From Rhodobacteraceae bacterium SB2 (GTDB lineage Bacteria > Pseudomonadota > Alphaproteobacteria > Rhodobacterales > Rhodobacteraceae), in the NCBI GenBank assembly GCA_001642945.1, contig LGRT01000013.1, forward strand, positions 372,001 through 436,000: DNA of 64,000 nucleotides, read 5' to 3'. Position numbers and translations under genes: made by a program. How positions within the stretch are numbered: the first letter of the stretch is position 1; each line of letters begins with the position of its first letter. The notes below the pieces were generated by a model. That model had not been told where the DNA came from and did not search any database. It saw only the letters and a program-made list of their open reading frames with translations. Below, piece after piece: positions 43,663-52,922 of the stretch.

Positions 43663-44274
43663 GTGGCCAATTTTTTCTACAAAGACGATTTGCCCGATGA
43701 ATTGGATTTGGGCACGGTGGTCGCGATTGATTGCGAAACGATGGGCTTGAACCCGCATCGTGATCGGCTGTGCTTGGTGCAGCTTTCGGGCGGCGACGGC
43801 AATGCGCATTTGGTGCAAATCGCAGCTGAGGCTGCGCCCGCGCCAAATCTTTGCGCCTTGCTTGAAGATAGAGATGTTTTGAAGCTGTTTCATTTTGGTC
43901 GGTTTGATATTGCGGCGATGTATCACGCATTCGGAGCTTTGGCAGAGCCCGTTTATTGCACAAAAATCGCCAGTAAATTGATCCGCACCTATACAGATCG
44001 GCACGGGCTTAAGAACCTTTTGCAGGAATTGCTTTCGGTTGATATCTCAAAATTTCAGCAATCATCGGATTGGGGGGCTGAAACATTAAGCGACGCACAG
44101 TTGGATTATGCCGCATCTGACGTTCTTTACCTGCATCAGTTGCGCATCGCATTGGATACACGCTTGGCGCGTGAAAATCGCAGCGATCTGGCAGCGCGGT
44201 GCTTTTCGTTTTTACCAACGCGCGCGCAATTAGATCTTGCGGGCTGGCCCGAGGTCGATATTTTTGCACATTAA
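43663..44274 (+). CDS. Ribonuclease D-like 3'-5' exonuclease
   Basis: 203 residues: the DEDDy exonuclease domain alone, without HRDC domains, as is usual for short alphaproteobacterial members. Catalytic residues: D and E in VVAIDCETMGL, D in FHFGRFDIAAM, and Y/D in LDYAASDVLYL. GTG start at 43663 with CAGGAG upstream. Precedes lptC by 26 bases. Confidence 0.9.
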   Translation: MANFFYKDDLPDELDLGTVVAIDCETMGLNPHRDRLCLVQLSGGDGNAHLVQIAAEAAPAPNLCALLEDRDVLKLFHFGRFDIAAMYHAFGALAEPVYCTKIASKLIRTYTDRHGLKNLLQELLSVDISKFQQSSDWGAETLSDAQLDYAASDVLYLHQLRIALDTRLARENRSDLAARCFSFLPTRAQLDLAGWPEVDIFAH

Positions 44275-44300
44275 CTTCAAAACCGTTTACACAAAGCAGT

Positions 44301-44906
44301 ATGGCAGAGCCTAAAGCCTCTTATTCCCCGTTGATCGTAGCCTTAAAAATTGTGCTACCGCTCAGCGCTTTGGGGCTTTTGGCAACTTTATTCTTGATTT
44401 CAAAGCCGATGCCCACGCAAAGCCAATTGCCTTTTTCCGAAGCCAAGCGGCTTGATTTAATTTCAGATCAGAAAATAACCGCCCCCTATTATTCTGGGGT
44501 GACAGCGGGTGGTGACAGTGTCAGCCTTTCGGCCCGTCAGATCCTACCAGATCCTGCCAAAGAGGATACGGTTTTGGTCGAAGATATAGCGCTGCTTCTC
44601 AAGCCTCGTGAGGCTCGGCAGATACGGCTTACGGCGGGCTTGGGAAGCTATCAGGTTGAAAAAGATGAGTTGGTTGTCGATCAATTGGTCGAGGTCATCA
44701 GCGATGCGGGCTATCGGGTGAGCAGCCCCAAAGTTTTGGTTAAGCTCAGTAAAACATGGTTGCGTGCCGAGGGGCCAGTTGAAGGTAGGGCTCCAAATGG
44801 CAGTTTATCGGCAGGGGAAATGGAAATTTTTCGTGAAGAGGCCACGCAAAGCCTGCAAATTATTTTCAAAGGTGGTATTAAACTGCTATACCACCCTAAA
44901 AATTGA
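44301..44906 (+). CDS. lptC: LPS export ABC transporter periplasmic protein LptC
   Basis: 201 residues. One N-terminal transmembrane anchor (about 12-34) and a periplasmic beta-jellyroll with the LptC-type pattern ITAPYYSGVTAGGD and repeat strands. ATG at 44301; the frame open to 44199 overlaps the RNase D gene and is not needed. Together with LptA and LptB it belongs to the lipopolysaccharide bridge. Confidence 0.87.
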   Translation: MAEPKASYSPLIVALKIVLPLSALGLLATLFLISKPMPTQSQLPFSEAKRLDLISDQKITAPYYSGVTAGGDSVSLSARQILPDPAKEDTVLVEDIALLLKPREARQIRLTAGLGSYQVEKDELVVDQLVEVISDAGYRVSSPKVLVKLSKTWLRAEGPVEGRAPNGSLSAGEMEIFREEATQSLQIIFKGGIKLLYHPKN

Positions 44907-44917
44907 AAGAGTATGGC

Positions 44918-45403
44918 GTGAATAAAGCAGTTATTTTTGGTCTTGTTGGCTGGGCGTTCATTGGAGTGGCAATTGCGCAGCAGGGCGCCACGGGGTTTGG
45001 ATCTGTCGTGGCGGATCGTGAAAAGCCGATTGAAATTTCTGCGGATCAATTGGCCATTAATGATGAGACCGGGGTTACGGAATTCAGCGGGATGGTTGAA
45101 ATTTTGCAAGGAGATTTATCCCTGAACGCCGATTTTGTGCAAGCGACATACACGCCGGGAAGCGGCGCCATAGAAACGCTTCTGGCAACGGGCGAGGTTA
45201 TTTTGCGGTCTGGTGAAGACGAAGCCAAAGCCGATCGCGCTGAATATGCGGTCGATTCAGACCAAATCATCATGACGGGCAATGTTTTCGTGCGACAGGC
45301 GGGAAATAATTTGTCTGCCGAACGGGCTGAAATCAATCTTGAAACGGGCGCGGCGACGCTGAGCGGCCGTGTGAAAACCGTTTTGGGAACCGGCGATGAC
45401 TGA
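44918..45403 (+). CDS. lptA: LPS transport periplasmic protein LptA
   Basis: 161 residues. An N-terminal signal peptide precedes the OstA/LptA beta-jellyroll: KPIEISADQLAINDETGVTE, then repeated strands ending DRAEYAVDSDQIIMTGNVFV. GTG at 44918 has AAAGAG six to seven bases upstream; TTG at 44903, overlapping the lptC stop, is the alternative. It bridges LptC and the outer membrane. Confidence 0.9.
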   Translation: MNKAVIFGLVGWAFIGVAIAQQGATGFGSVVADREKPIEISADQLAINDETGVTEFSGMVEILQGDLSLNADFVQATYTPGSGAIETLLATGEVILRSGEDEAKADRAEYAVDSDQIIMTGNVFVRQAGNNLSAERAEINLETGAATLSGRVKTVLGTGDD

Positions 45404-46169
45404 GCCGGAGGCCCATATTGCAGAGTTGGCTAGCGAGAACCCCGAAATCGGGTTAAAAATCCACGGCTTACGAAAAAGCTACCGAAAGCGTGTGGTTATT
45501 CGGGATGTATCAATGTCTTTACAGCGCGGTGAGGTTGTTGGTTTGTTGGGTCCGAACGGATCTGGAAAAACCACAACATTTTACGCAGTGGCTGGCTTAG
45601 TCTCTGCGGATGGCGGAAAAGTGAGCATCGATGGTGATGATATCACGGCGCTGCCGATGTATCGGCGGGCGCGGATGGGAATTGGCTACTTACCGCAAGA
45701 AATGTCGATTTTTCGCGGCTTGAACGTTGAACAGAATATCGGGGCTATTCTGGATATCGCAATTGGCGATCGCCATAAACGGCGCGAAAGGCTGGAAGAG
45801 CTTCTTGCTGAGTTTTCAATCGAACATTTGCGGCGCACGCCCGCCATTGCTTTATCGGGCGGCGAAAGGCGACGCGTTGAAATCGCCCGTTGTTTGGCCG
45901 CCAATCCAAAATATTTGCTTTTGGATGAGCCCTTTGCCGGGGTTGATCCGATCGCTGTTGGGGAAATCCGGCAATTGGTCACGGATTTGAAATCGCGCGG
46001 AATTGGTGTGTTGATCACCGACCATAATGTTCGGGAAACGCTTGAACTGGTTGATCGGGTTTATATTTTGCACGATGGCAAGGTTTTGACGTCTGGCAAA
46101 CCAGAAGATGTAGTGCAAAATGACAATGTACGCCAAGTTTATTTGGGCGATGCGTTTCGGATGCGATAG
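45396..46169 (+). CDS. lptB: LPS export ABC transporter ATP-binding protein LptB
   Basis: 257 residues. Walker A GPNGSGKTTT, Q-loop GYLPQEMSIFRGL, signature LSGGERRRVEIAR, Walker B LLLDEPFAGVDP and switch ITDHNVRETLEL are all present and LptB-typical. A 15-residue acidic N-terminal extension precedes the domain. The start overlaps the lptA end by eight bases. In many proteobacteria rpoN follows; here hpf does. Confidence 0.95.
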   Translation: MTEPEAHIAELASENPEIGLKIHGLRKSYRKRVVIRDVSMSLQRGEVVGLLGPNGSGKTTTFYAVAGLVSADGGKVSIDGDDITALPMYRRARMGIGYLPQEMSIFRGLNVEQNIGAILDIAIGDRHKRRERLEELLAEFSIEHLRRTPAIALSGGERRRVEIARCLAANPKYLLLDEPFAGVDPIAVGEIRQLVTDLKSRGIGVLITDHNVRETLELVDRVYILHDGKVLTSGKPEDVVQNDNVRQVYLGDAFRMR

Positions 46170-46192
46170 CCGCGTTTTAGCGGCGGATTTTT
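46169..46192 (+). terminator. Rho-independent terminator of lptB
   Basis: GCCGC-GTTTTA-GCGGC stem overlapping the stop codon, followed by GGATTTTT. Confidence 0.6.
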
Positions 46193-46205
46193 GCTCCTGC
46201 CCATT

Positions 46206-46223
46206 GACACAGACGCCTGTGTC
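46206..46223. other. Hairpin or operator-like palindrome between lptB and hpf
   Basis: GACACAG-ACGC-CTGTGTC, a perfect 7-bp inverted repeat with a 4-base loop and no T-run, located 165 bp before hpf. It could be a protein-binding site or a second hairpin of the lptB end. Confidence 0.4.
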
Positions 46224-46388
46224 GCCTTCAATAGCTGATAATGCAACCGATTACAGCTGAGTCTGTTGCAGGGAAGAAAGCCGCTTATTGGCTTTGACGT
46301 AAGGCCATAGCGCCATCGTCGGCAATGCTGTTGCCTACCATAATCTTAACACAATCTTATGACTTTAATTCCTAGATAAGGGGTCTCT

Positions 46389-46955
46389 ATGCGGTATCAA
46401 ATTTCAGGCAAACAAATCGACATTGGAGTATCGTTACAAACGCATGCAAAGGAGGCGTTAGGCGTTGTTATCGATAAATACGCGCAGCGGGCCACCGATG
46501 CCACGGTGATATTTTCCAGAAATGCGCATGAGTTTGTTTGTGAGGCGACCTTGCATCTTTCATCCGGTTTGACCGCGCAGGCTAAGGCGCATGATACTGA
46601 AATCTATGCAGCATTTGATGCCTGTAATGAGAAATTAGAGAAGCAGTTACGCCGTTATAAGCGGCGTTTAAAGAACCATCATAAAGAGCGCAGCGAACCG
46701 GTTGAACTTTCTCAAGCAGCCTCTTATACCCTCGCCAACGATTCTGGCATCGATGAAGCTGAGCCTGAGAGCTTGGAGCCAGTGATTATAGCGGAAACTG
46801 AATATGATATTGCGTCGCTCTCTGTGGGTGAGGCGGTGATGCAAATGGAACTCAAAGGCTCTACGTTCTTGATGTTTCGAACCGAAGGAAAAAACAGCGT
46901 TAATGTGGTGTATCGGCGCGACGATGGAAATATAGGGTGGATTGAACCACGATAA
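46389..46955 (+). CDS. hpf: Ribosome hibernation-promoting factor, long form
   Basis: 188 residues. The N-terminal S30AE domain (1-100) has YQISGKQIDIGVSL and HETYAAFD-like YAAFDACNEKLEKQLRRYKR; after a linker, a C-terminal dimerisation domain (KGSTFLMFRTEGKNSVNVVY) makes it the long HPF type that forms 100S ribosomes alone. ATG at 46389 with AAGGGG upstream. Followed by ptsN. Confidence 0.93.
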   Translation: MRYQISGKQIDIGVSLQTHAKEALGVVIDKYAQRATDATVIFSRNAHEFVCEATLHLSSGLTAQAKAHDTEIYAAFDACNEKLEKQLRRYKRRLKNHHKERSEPVELSQAASYTLANDSGIDEAEPESLEPVIIAETEYDIASLSVGEAVMQMELKGSTFLMFRTEGKNSVNVVYRRDDGNIGWIEPR

Positions 46956-46994
46956 CATCGGCGCTGGATTAGCGTAAATTTAGGGAATTGCGAA

Positions 46995-47459
46995 ATGGAA
47001 TTGTTTGATCTTCTGCGGCCAGAAGCAGTGCGGGTGATGTCCAAGGTGTCTAGCAAAAAGCGGCTGATTGCGGCGTTGGGTGATTTGGCGCAGTCTGCGC
47101 TGGGTTTGGATGCTGGCGATACCGTCGCCGCGCTGCAAGAGCGCGAAAGCTTGGGTCCGACCGGTGTGGGCAATGGTGTGGCTTTGCCGCATGCCCGCCT
47201 GCCGGGCGTTGAGCGGGTAATGGGCAGTTTCATCTTGCTGGAAACTCCGGTGATGTTTGATGCCGTGGATCAATTGCCGGTTGATATCGTGTTTGCGTTG
47301 TTTGCACCTCAAAATGCAGGGTTTGAGCATTTAAGTGCATTGGCAAAAGTGTCGCGGCTGTTGCGCGATATGGATCTGCGCAACAAGCTGAGGGCCAATC
47401 CGAATAGCAAAACGCTTTATGCCTTATTGACCGAGGCCCAAACGATGAAGGCCGCTTAA
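46995..47459 (+). CDS. ptsN: PTS IIA-like nitrogen-regulatory protein PtsN
   Basis: 154 residues. The phosphorylatable histidine is in GVALPHARLPGVERVMGSF (about residue 68). The EIIA-Ntr fold is complete. It takes part in regulatory phosphorelay controlling potassium and nitrogen functions. Adjacent to hpf, as in nearly all proteobacteria; rpoN, the usual upstream neighbour, is missing. Confidence 0.94.
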   Translation: MELFDLLRPEAVRVMSKVSSKKRLIAALGDLAQSALGLDAGDTVAALQERESLGPTGVGNGVALPHARLPGVERVMGSFILLETPVMFDAVDQLPVDIVFALFAPQNAGFEHLSALAKVSRLLRDMDLRNKLRANPNSKTLYALLTEAQTMKAA

Positions 47460-47491
47460 ACGCTTTAATGCCGGTGGAGCCATCGTTTGAT

Positions 47492-47890
47492 TTAAGTTGA
47501 GCTCCAGGCTCCAAACCCGAATGACAGATAATCCTGTTGATAGATATCTTGCAGGTGATTTTCTAAGTTTTGGTCGTAAATGGCCGTGAGCCAAGCCAAA
47601 GACGCCTCTGGTTCCAATACGGGCGTTGGGGGGTTTTTATACCCTGCCAGCTGCGCCAAAAAGGGCAAAAGAGTTTGCAGCTCATCCTCGCGAATGATCA
47701 TATCTGTTGGGCAGAATGCAGAGTAGCTGCGCAACAGAGCCGTCTGGCTGGCCCAATGCGGATCAATCCTCAACGTTGTCTGGCCCCTTAAATTGTCAGC
47801 AAGGAAAGCGATAAACTTTTCAAAGGCATGGCGGTGAAGGTTGGGATCAAACCCCGCAATTTTTTCTGGAAGATGCAAACCGTATTTCAA
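47492..47890 (-). pseudogene. Sulfotransferase-family gene, C-terminal fragment
   Basis: About 130 residues resembling the C-terminal half of Rhodobacterales sulfotransferase family proteins: the dHWASQTALLRSY region and the end QQDYLSFGFGAW. The N-terminal 5'-phosphosulfate binding loop is absent and only a TTG could start the frame. The 5' end collides with a truncated gene on the other strand at about 47880. Consistent with a decayed remnant. Confidence 0.55.
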
Positions 47891-48145
47891 CGCCTGAATA
47901 TGGTTGCATCGGGTAAGATGTTTGTCGCCAATAGCTTGCCGGGATCAGTTTTGGTGATGTTTACCTGGAATCCGCTATTTCATGTGATTGATCAGGCCCG
48001 CGGCTTTGCATTTATCAACTATCAGCCCCGCAACAGCGATCTTTTTTATTCCTTATATTTTTCTTTAGGCTTGCTGATGCTTGGCTTCATAGGCGAATAT
48101 TATACCCGACAAAGGGCGTCTTCGAGCTGGCTGGCAAAGATTTAG
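47873..48145 (+). pseudogene. Capsule polysaccharide ABC export permease (KpsM-like), C-terminal fragment
   Basis: About 90 residues: the last part of an ABC-2 type polysaccharide exporter. SGKMFVANSLPGS, WNPLFHVIDQARGF, INYQPRNSD and the terminal GEYYTRQRAS match the KpsM C-terminus; two hydrophobic helices remain. The first two thirds are missing and the 5' edge meets the sulfotransferase fragment. Capsule genes and sulfotransferases often neighbour each other, so one deletion could have left both ends. Confidence 0.65.
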
Positions 48146-48229
48146 TGTTATTTTTGCGTTTAATTTGTACGAAAAAGTCAATTAAATCATAATTTTATTT
48201 AAATTTAAGCATTCTTGGCCTTGTGAAAG

Positions 48230-48258
48230 CTTGCAGGTCGCAAACCCCCTGCCTATAT
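48230..48258 (+). promoter_or_regulatory. Possible heat-shock (RpoH) promoter of dnaK
   Basis: CTTG at 48230-48233 and CCTATAT at 48252-48258 are 18 bases apart, resembling alphaproteobacterial sigma-32 promoters, about 105 bp before dnaK. Alternative: CTTG at 48220 with CCCCC at 48245. Confidence 0.35.
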
Positions 48259-48364
48259 AAACACGGCGCAGATTTGCGCATTTACGCAAACATTTAATAC
48301 GCCGCGCCAAAGCCGCATGGGTTGACGTTGGTTGTATCGCCTGAATTGAAGAGGGATCAAATTT

Positions 48365-50278
48365 ATGGCCAAAGTTATCGGAATTGATCTTGGAACGACC
48401 AACAGCTGTATTTCAATTATGGACGGGGCGCAGCCTCGGGTGATTGAAAACGCTGAAGGCGCACGCACCACACCGTCAATTGTTGCCTTTACAGATGCCG
48501 AACGTTTAGTTGGCCAGCCCGCCAAGCGCCAAGCCGTTACGAACCCTGAAAACACCATTTTTGGTGTGAAACGGTTGATTGGGCGGCGTAATGATGACGC
48601 AGATTTGGCAAAAGATAAAAAGAACCTGCCCTTTGCGGTGGTGGATGGTGGCAATGGCGATGCCTGGGTAAAAGCCCAAGACGAGACCTATAGCCCGAGC
48701 CAGATTTCCGCCTTTATTTTGCAAAAGATGAAGGAAACAGCAGAAGCTTATCTGGGCGAGGATGTGACGCAAGCCGTGATCACAGTGCCTGCCTATTTCA
48801 ATGACGCGCAGCGCCAGGCCACAAAAGACGCTGGAAAAATTGCCGGTTTGGAAGTGCTGCGGATTATCAACGAACCCACAGCGGCCGCGTTGGCCTATGG
48901 TTTGGATAAAAAAGAAACCAAAATTATTGCGGTGTATGACCTTGGCGGTGGTACATTCGATGTGACCATTCTTGAAATCGATGATGGCTTGTTCGAAGTG
49001 AAATCTACCAATGGCGATACGTTTTTGGGTGGTGAAGATTTCGACATGCGCATCGTGAATTATCTTGCGGATGAGTTCAAAAAAGAAAACGGCGTTGATC
49101 TTTCAAAAGATAAGATGGCGCTACAGCGGCTGAAAGAAGCGGCCGAGAAGGCCAAGATTGAACTTTCATCGGCCACGCAAACCGAAATCAACCAACCGTT
49201 TATTTCGATGGATGCCAGCACTGGTCAGCCATTGCACATGGTGATGAAACTCACGCGTGCGAAATTGGAAAGCCTTGTGGGCGATTTGATCAAAGCATCT
49301 ATGAAACCTTGTCAGGCGGCTTTGAAAGATGCCGGGCTGAGCACCAGCGATATTGATGAAGTGGTCTTGGTCGGCGGTATGACCCGCATGCCCAAGGTGC
49401 ATGAAGAAGTCAGCAAGTTCTTTGGCAAAGAGCCGCATAAAGGGGTGAACCCGGATGAAGTTGTGGCGATGGGTGCGGCGATCCAAGCCGGCGTTTTGCA
49501 GGGCGATGTAAAAGATGTTGTTCTACTGGATGTGACGCCTTTGTCTTTGGGTATCGAAACCTTGGGCGGGGTGTTCACGCGGTTGATCGACCGCAACACA
49601 ACAATCCCCACCAAGAAATCGCAGGTGTTCTCAACCGCGGAAGACAATCAGGGTGCTGTGACCATTCGGGTTTTCCAAGGCGAGCGTGAAATGGCGCAGG
49701 ATAACAAAATTCTGGGCGAATTTAACCTTGAAAATATTCCTCCGGCCCCGCGCGGTATGCCGCAGATTGAGGTAACCTTTGACATTGACGCCAACGGGAT
49801 TGTGTCGGTGGCGGCGAAAGATAAAGGCACCGGTAAAGAGCAAACCATTACCATCCAAGCCTCGGGTGGATTGTCGGATGAAGACATCGATAATATGGTG
49901 CGTGAAGCGGAAGAAAACGCCGAGTCAGACAAAGAGCGCCGCGAGCTGATTGAAGCTAAAAACCAAGCGGAAAGCATGATCCATTCCACAGAGAAGTCGA
50001 TGGAAGAGCATGCTGACAAGGTCGACCCAACAACAATCGAAGCGATCGAGTTGGCGATTGTGGCGTTGAAGGATGATCTTGAAACCGATAATGCCGCAAA
50101 AATTAAATCTGGCGTTCAAAACGTAACGGAAGCCGCCATGAAACTGGGCGAGGCGATTTATAAGGCCAGCCAAGAAGAGGGTGGTGACGCTGAGCCATCT
50201 GCGGCGGATATGGGTGAAGGCGAAGATGATATCGTCGACGCGGATTTCGAAGATCTGGATGATCGCAACCGCTCTTAA
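48365..50278 (+). CDS. dnaK: Molecular chaperone DnaK (Hsp70)
   Basis: 637 residues. Signatures are intact: [37 protein letters not shown], and [17 protein letters not shown]; the substrate-binding domain and an acidic C-terminal tail ([16 protein letters not shown]) complete it. ATP-driven refolding with DnaJ and GrpE. dnaJ follows after 76 bases with a hairpin between; grpE is not in the window. Confidence 0.98.
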   Translation: MAKVIGIDLGTTNSCISIMDGAQPRVIENAEGARTTPSIVAFTDAERLVGQPAKRQAVTNPENTIFGVKRLIGRRNDDADLAKDKKNLPFAVVDGGNGDAWVKAQDETYSPSQISAFILQKMKETAEAYLGEDVTQAVITVPAYFNDAQRQATKDAGKIAGLEVLRIINEPTAAALAYGLDKKETKIIAVYDLGGGTFDVTILEIDDGLFEVKSTNGDTFLGGEDFDMRIVNYLADEFKKENGVDLSKDKMALQRLKEAAEKAKIELSSATQTEINQPFISMDASTGQPLHMVMKLTRAKLESLVGDLIKASMKPCQAALKDAGLSTSDIDEVVLVGGMTRMPKVHEEVSKFFGKEPHKGVNPDEVVAMGAAIQAGVLQGDVKDVVLLDVTPLSLGIETLGGVFTRLIDRNTTIPTKKSQVFSTAEDNQGAVTIRVFQGEREMAQDNKILGEFNLENIPPAPRGMPQIEVTFDIDANGIVSVAAKDKGTGKEQTITIQASGGLSDEDIDNMVREAEENAESDKERRELIEAKNQAESMIHSTEKSMEEHADKVDPTTIEAIELAIVALKDDLETDNAAKIKSGVQNVTEAAMKLGEAIYKASQEEGGDAEPSAADMGEGEDDIVDADFEDLDDRNRS

Positions 50279-50298
50279 ACTGAGGCATTGAACCTTGC

Positions 50299-50329
50299 AA
50301 ACCGGCCCTCGTAATTGAAGGCCGGTTTT
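50299..50329 (+). terminator. Terminator/attenuator hairpin between dnaK and dnaJ
   Basis: Perfect 9-bp stem AAACCGGCC / GGCCGGTTT with a 12-base loop, ending in TTTTG. Placed to reduce dnaJ transcription relative to dnaK, as seen in other dnaKJ operons. Confidence 0.7.
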
Positions 50330-50354
50330 GTGCTTCAAAAAGGAAAGATGGTGC

Positions 50355-51491
50355 ATGTCAAAACGTGATTATTACGAAGTGCTCGGGCTTTCTAAAGGGG
50401 CCTCTGCGGATGAAATTAAAAAAGGCTATCGTAGCAAAGCCAAAGAGCTTCATCCTGATCGCAATACCTCTGACCCCAGCGCAGAATCAAAGTTTAAAGA
50501 GGCCAATGAGGCCTATGATGTGTTAAAGGACCCCGAACGCAAAGCGGCGTATGATCGCTTTGGCCATGCGGCTTTTGAAGGTGGCATGGGCGGCGGCGGT
50601 GGCCAGCGCCAAGGCGATTTTTCAAGCGCATTTTCGGATGTATTCGATGATTTATTTGGTGATTTCATGGGAGGTGGGCAGCGCGGTGGCGGACGGTCTC
50701 GGGCGTCTCGTGGATCAGATCTGCGCTATAATTTAGAAATCTCTTTGGAAGATGCCTATTCTGGATTGCAAAAATCCATCAATGTGCCCACCTCTGTGCA
50801 ATGTAGCCCCTGTAACGGCAGCGGTGCCGCCGGAGGGTCAGAACCCAGCACCTGCCCAACCTGTTCGGGAATGGGCAAAGTGCGCGCCTCGCAGGGCTTC
50901 TTTACGGTTGAGCGTACTTGCCCCAGCTGTTCCGGTATGGGCCAGGTGATCAGCAATCCCTGCTCAAGCTGCGGGGGCCAAGGGCGTTCCAATAAAGACC
51001 GATCGCTCAGCGTGAATGTGCCAGCGGGCGTGGAAACGGGCACGCGCATTCGTCTGTCCAATGAGGGGGAGGCTGGGCTGCGCGGCGGGCCGGCTGGTGA
51101 TCTTTATATCTTTATTGAAGTGCGCGAGCATAAAATATTCCAACGCGACGGGAACAGTTTGTTCTGCCGAATTCCCGTATCAATGTCGGGTGCTGCGCTG
51201 GGCGGCGATATAGAAGTGCCCACGATGGATGGTGGTCGCAGCCGCGTAAAAATTCCAGCTGGCAGCCAATCTGGGCGTCAAATGCGGTTGCGCGGCAAAG
51301 GAATGCCCGCGATAAAATCGGCGCAAAAAGGCGATATGTTTATCGAGATAGCCGTGGAAACACCGGTAAATCTAACCTCAAAACAGCGCGAGTTACTGCG
51401 TGAATTTGAAGCGCTTTCGGAAGATAACAATCCTGAAAGCAAAAGTTTCTTTTCATCTGTAAAATCATTCTGGGATACGATGAAGGGTTAG
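50355..51491 (+). CDS. dnaJ: Co-chaperone DnaJ
   Basis: 378 residues. The J domain HPD motif is KELHPDRNT (about 32-34); a glycine/phenylalanine-rich stretch follows ([14 protein letters not shown]). Four zinc repeats are complete: [24 protein letters not shown] and CSSCGGQG. C-terminal peptide-binding domains follow. ATG at 50355 chosen over the longer frame because it gives the [11 protein letters not shown] start. Confidence 0.97.
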   Translation: MSKRDYYEVLGLSKGASADEIKKGYRSKAKELHPDRNTSDPSAESKFKEANEAYDVLKDPERKAAYDRFGHAAFEGGMGGGGGQRQGDFSSAFSDVFDDLFGDFMGGGQRGGGRSRASRGSDLRYNLEISLEDAYSGLQKSINVPTSVQCSPCNGSGAAGGSEPSTCPTCSGMGKVRASQGFFTVERTCPSCSGMGQVISNPCSSCGGQGRSNKDRSLSVNVPAGVETGTRIRLSNEGEAGLRGGPAGDLYIFIEVREHKIFQRDGNSLFCRIPVSMSGAALGGDIEVPTMDGGRSRVKIPAGSQSGRQMRLRGKGMPAIKSAQKGDMFIEIAVETPVNLTSKQRELLREFEALSEDNNPESKSFFSSVKSFWDTMKG

Positions 51492-51539
51492 CAGGTCGCT
51501 GTTAAGGCTTTTTTAACCATGGCCCCCTCAGCATAGGCT

Positions 51540-52301
51540 ATGGCACTTTCCAAGAGTTCATCACCAAAGCAGATATCCCTGTTTCCCTCTGAGGCTGTGG
51601 GATTATCGGCGGCCCCGGCCAAGCCGCTACCCTCTTATTTGAAAGACCACCGCAAACGCCTGCGCGAATGCTTTGACCGCGCAGGCCTGGCGGCGATGCC
51701 GGATTATGAATTGCTCGAACTGGTCTTGTTTCGCGCGCTGCGCCGCCAAGATGTGAAACCTCTGGCGCGCTGTTTATTAGAGCGGTTTCACGGTTTTAAC
51801 GGGGTGATTTCTGCTCCGATTGATCAGCTCCTATCGGTGCCGGGTATCGGGGGCGCCGTGGTAACCGAGTTGAAAATCGTTGAGGCGGCTGCCCATCGTT
51901 TATCGCAGACGCGCATTTTGGGTAGGCAAATCCTTTCCAGTTGGGATCGGTTATTAGAGCATTGTCAAATCACCATTGCCCACCGCGCCTTAGAGGGGTT
52001 TTGGGTCCTGTTTCTTGATCGTAAGAACGTTTTGATCGTGCAAGAGCAGCAGAGTGAAGGCACGGTTGATCATGTGCCGGTTTACCAGCGTGAGATTTTG
52101 AAACGCGCGCTACAGCTCAATGCATCCGCGCTAATTCTGGTGTATAACCACCCCTCTGGAAATCCGCAGCCATCGCCTCAGGATAGAACTCTGACCGCGC
52201 AGATCGTGGCGGCGGCCGATGCAGTGGGCATTTGCATTCACGATCATTTGATCATTGGCCGCGTAGACAGTTTCAGTTTTCGATCAGAAGGGTTGCTTTA
52301 G
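51540..52301 (+). CDS. radC: DNA repair protein RadC / JAB-domain protein
   Basis: 253 residues. Helix-hairpin-helix region near LLSVPGIGGAVVTELKI and the JAMM/MPN+ metal motif in LVYNHPSGNPQPSPQDRTLT (HxH replaced by the RadC NHPSG form with acidic partner). Family name is historical; the true function is not known. It stands alone after dnaJ. Confidence 0.92.
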   Translation: MALSKSSSPKQISLFPSEAVGLSAAPAKPLPSYLKDHRKRLRECFDRAGLAAMPDYELLELVLFRALRRQDVKPLARCLLERFHGFNGVISAPIDQLLSVPGIGGAVVTELKIVEAAAHRLSQTRILGRQILSSWDRLLEHCQITIAHRALEGFWVLFLDRKNVLIVQEQQSEGTVDHVPVYQREILKRALQLNASALILVYNHPSGNPQPSPQDRTLTAQIVAAADAVGICIHDHLIIGRVDSFSFRSEGLL

Positions 52302-52341
52302 ATCTCTCAAGACAGGGCCCGCAGAGATCGCGTTTGCATGG

Positions 52342-52473
52342 TTATTGCAGCACGTTGACGAATAACACCACAAGTCCCAAGACCGCTGCGCCGATCAAGC
52401 AAATACAAAACATAATGGCCAATGTATATTTTAAGGCCTTCGCAACTGCGTCTGATCCTTCAGGGGCATCCAT
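52342..52473 (-). CDS. 43-residue single-pass membrane protein
   Basis: ATG at 52473, stop at 52344-52342. Translation begins MDAPEGSDAVAKALKYTL, then a hydrophobic segment AIMFCICLIGAAVLGLVVLF (about residues 19-38), ending VNVLQ. GTAGGTGG lies about 9 bases before the start. The charged N-terminus plus one helix looks like a real small membrane protein. Function unknown. It converges with radC and lies 450 bp from the helicase gene. Confidence 0.55.
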   Translation of the reverse strand: MDAPEGSDAVAKALKYTLAIMFCICLIGAAVLGLVVLFVNVLQ

Positions 52474-52922
52474 TTCGCAAACCACCTACCAATTGCCTAT
52501 ATTCACAGAAGACGCCTACAACCTTTATGGCCTGTTTTAAAGCCTAAACACCAATTGAATCGATTAAATTGATATTAATAAGCGGGTATCTTAAGGCTAT
52601 GAGCGCGGCGACGCGTGCCGGGGCGCCCGCTGCGGCGCTAAATATCGCAGATTGTATGCTACAACTGGCCGTATGCCCTGCGATCCAGCCTGCCGGTTAA
52701 CACGGAAGCGCTGCGCCGAGCATGCATCGGTTTTTGGCCCTGTCAGAGCAGCGCTTTGCCCCGATACCTTGCTTTAAAAGGCTAGAAACGCCCAATTTAA
52801 TCAAAACTAAGCGCTTTGCGTGCCAAGAGCGTGATCTTGCACCTATACAAAGCGGGTCAAACCGCTTAGGCACGCGGTTTGCGGAGATCGAACCGCCCCT
52901 TAGCTTAGAAAAGAAGACGCAC
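52474..52922. other. Long leader region upstream of the DEAD-box helicase
   Basis: About 450 bp with no convincing gene. The helicase frame is open from 52722, but its N-terminal extension there has no family resemblance. Related GCGCTTTGC-containing segments at about 52751 and 52810 repeat. A cold-regulated 5' leader is possible, as known for other RNA helicase genes. Confidence 0.4.

Noticed and set aside
44199-44300. Extended N-terminus of LptC overlapping the RNase D gene
   Set aside because: The ATG at 44301 gives the normal anchor-first LptC; the extra residues would lie inside RNase D coding sequence.
52722-52922. Longer start for the DEAD-box helicase
   Set aside because: The 67 extra residues have no similarity to helicase N-termini, whereas GTG at 52923 directly precedes the Q motif with a ribosome site.
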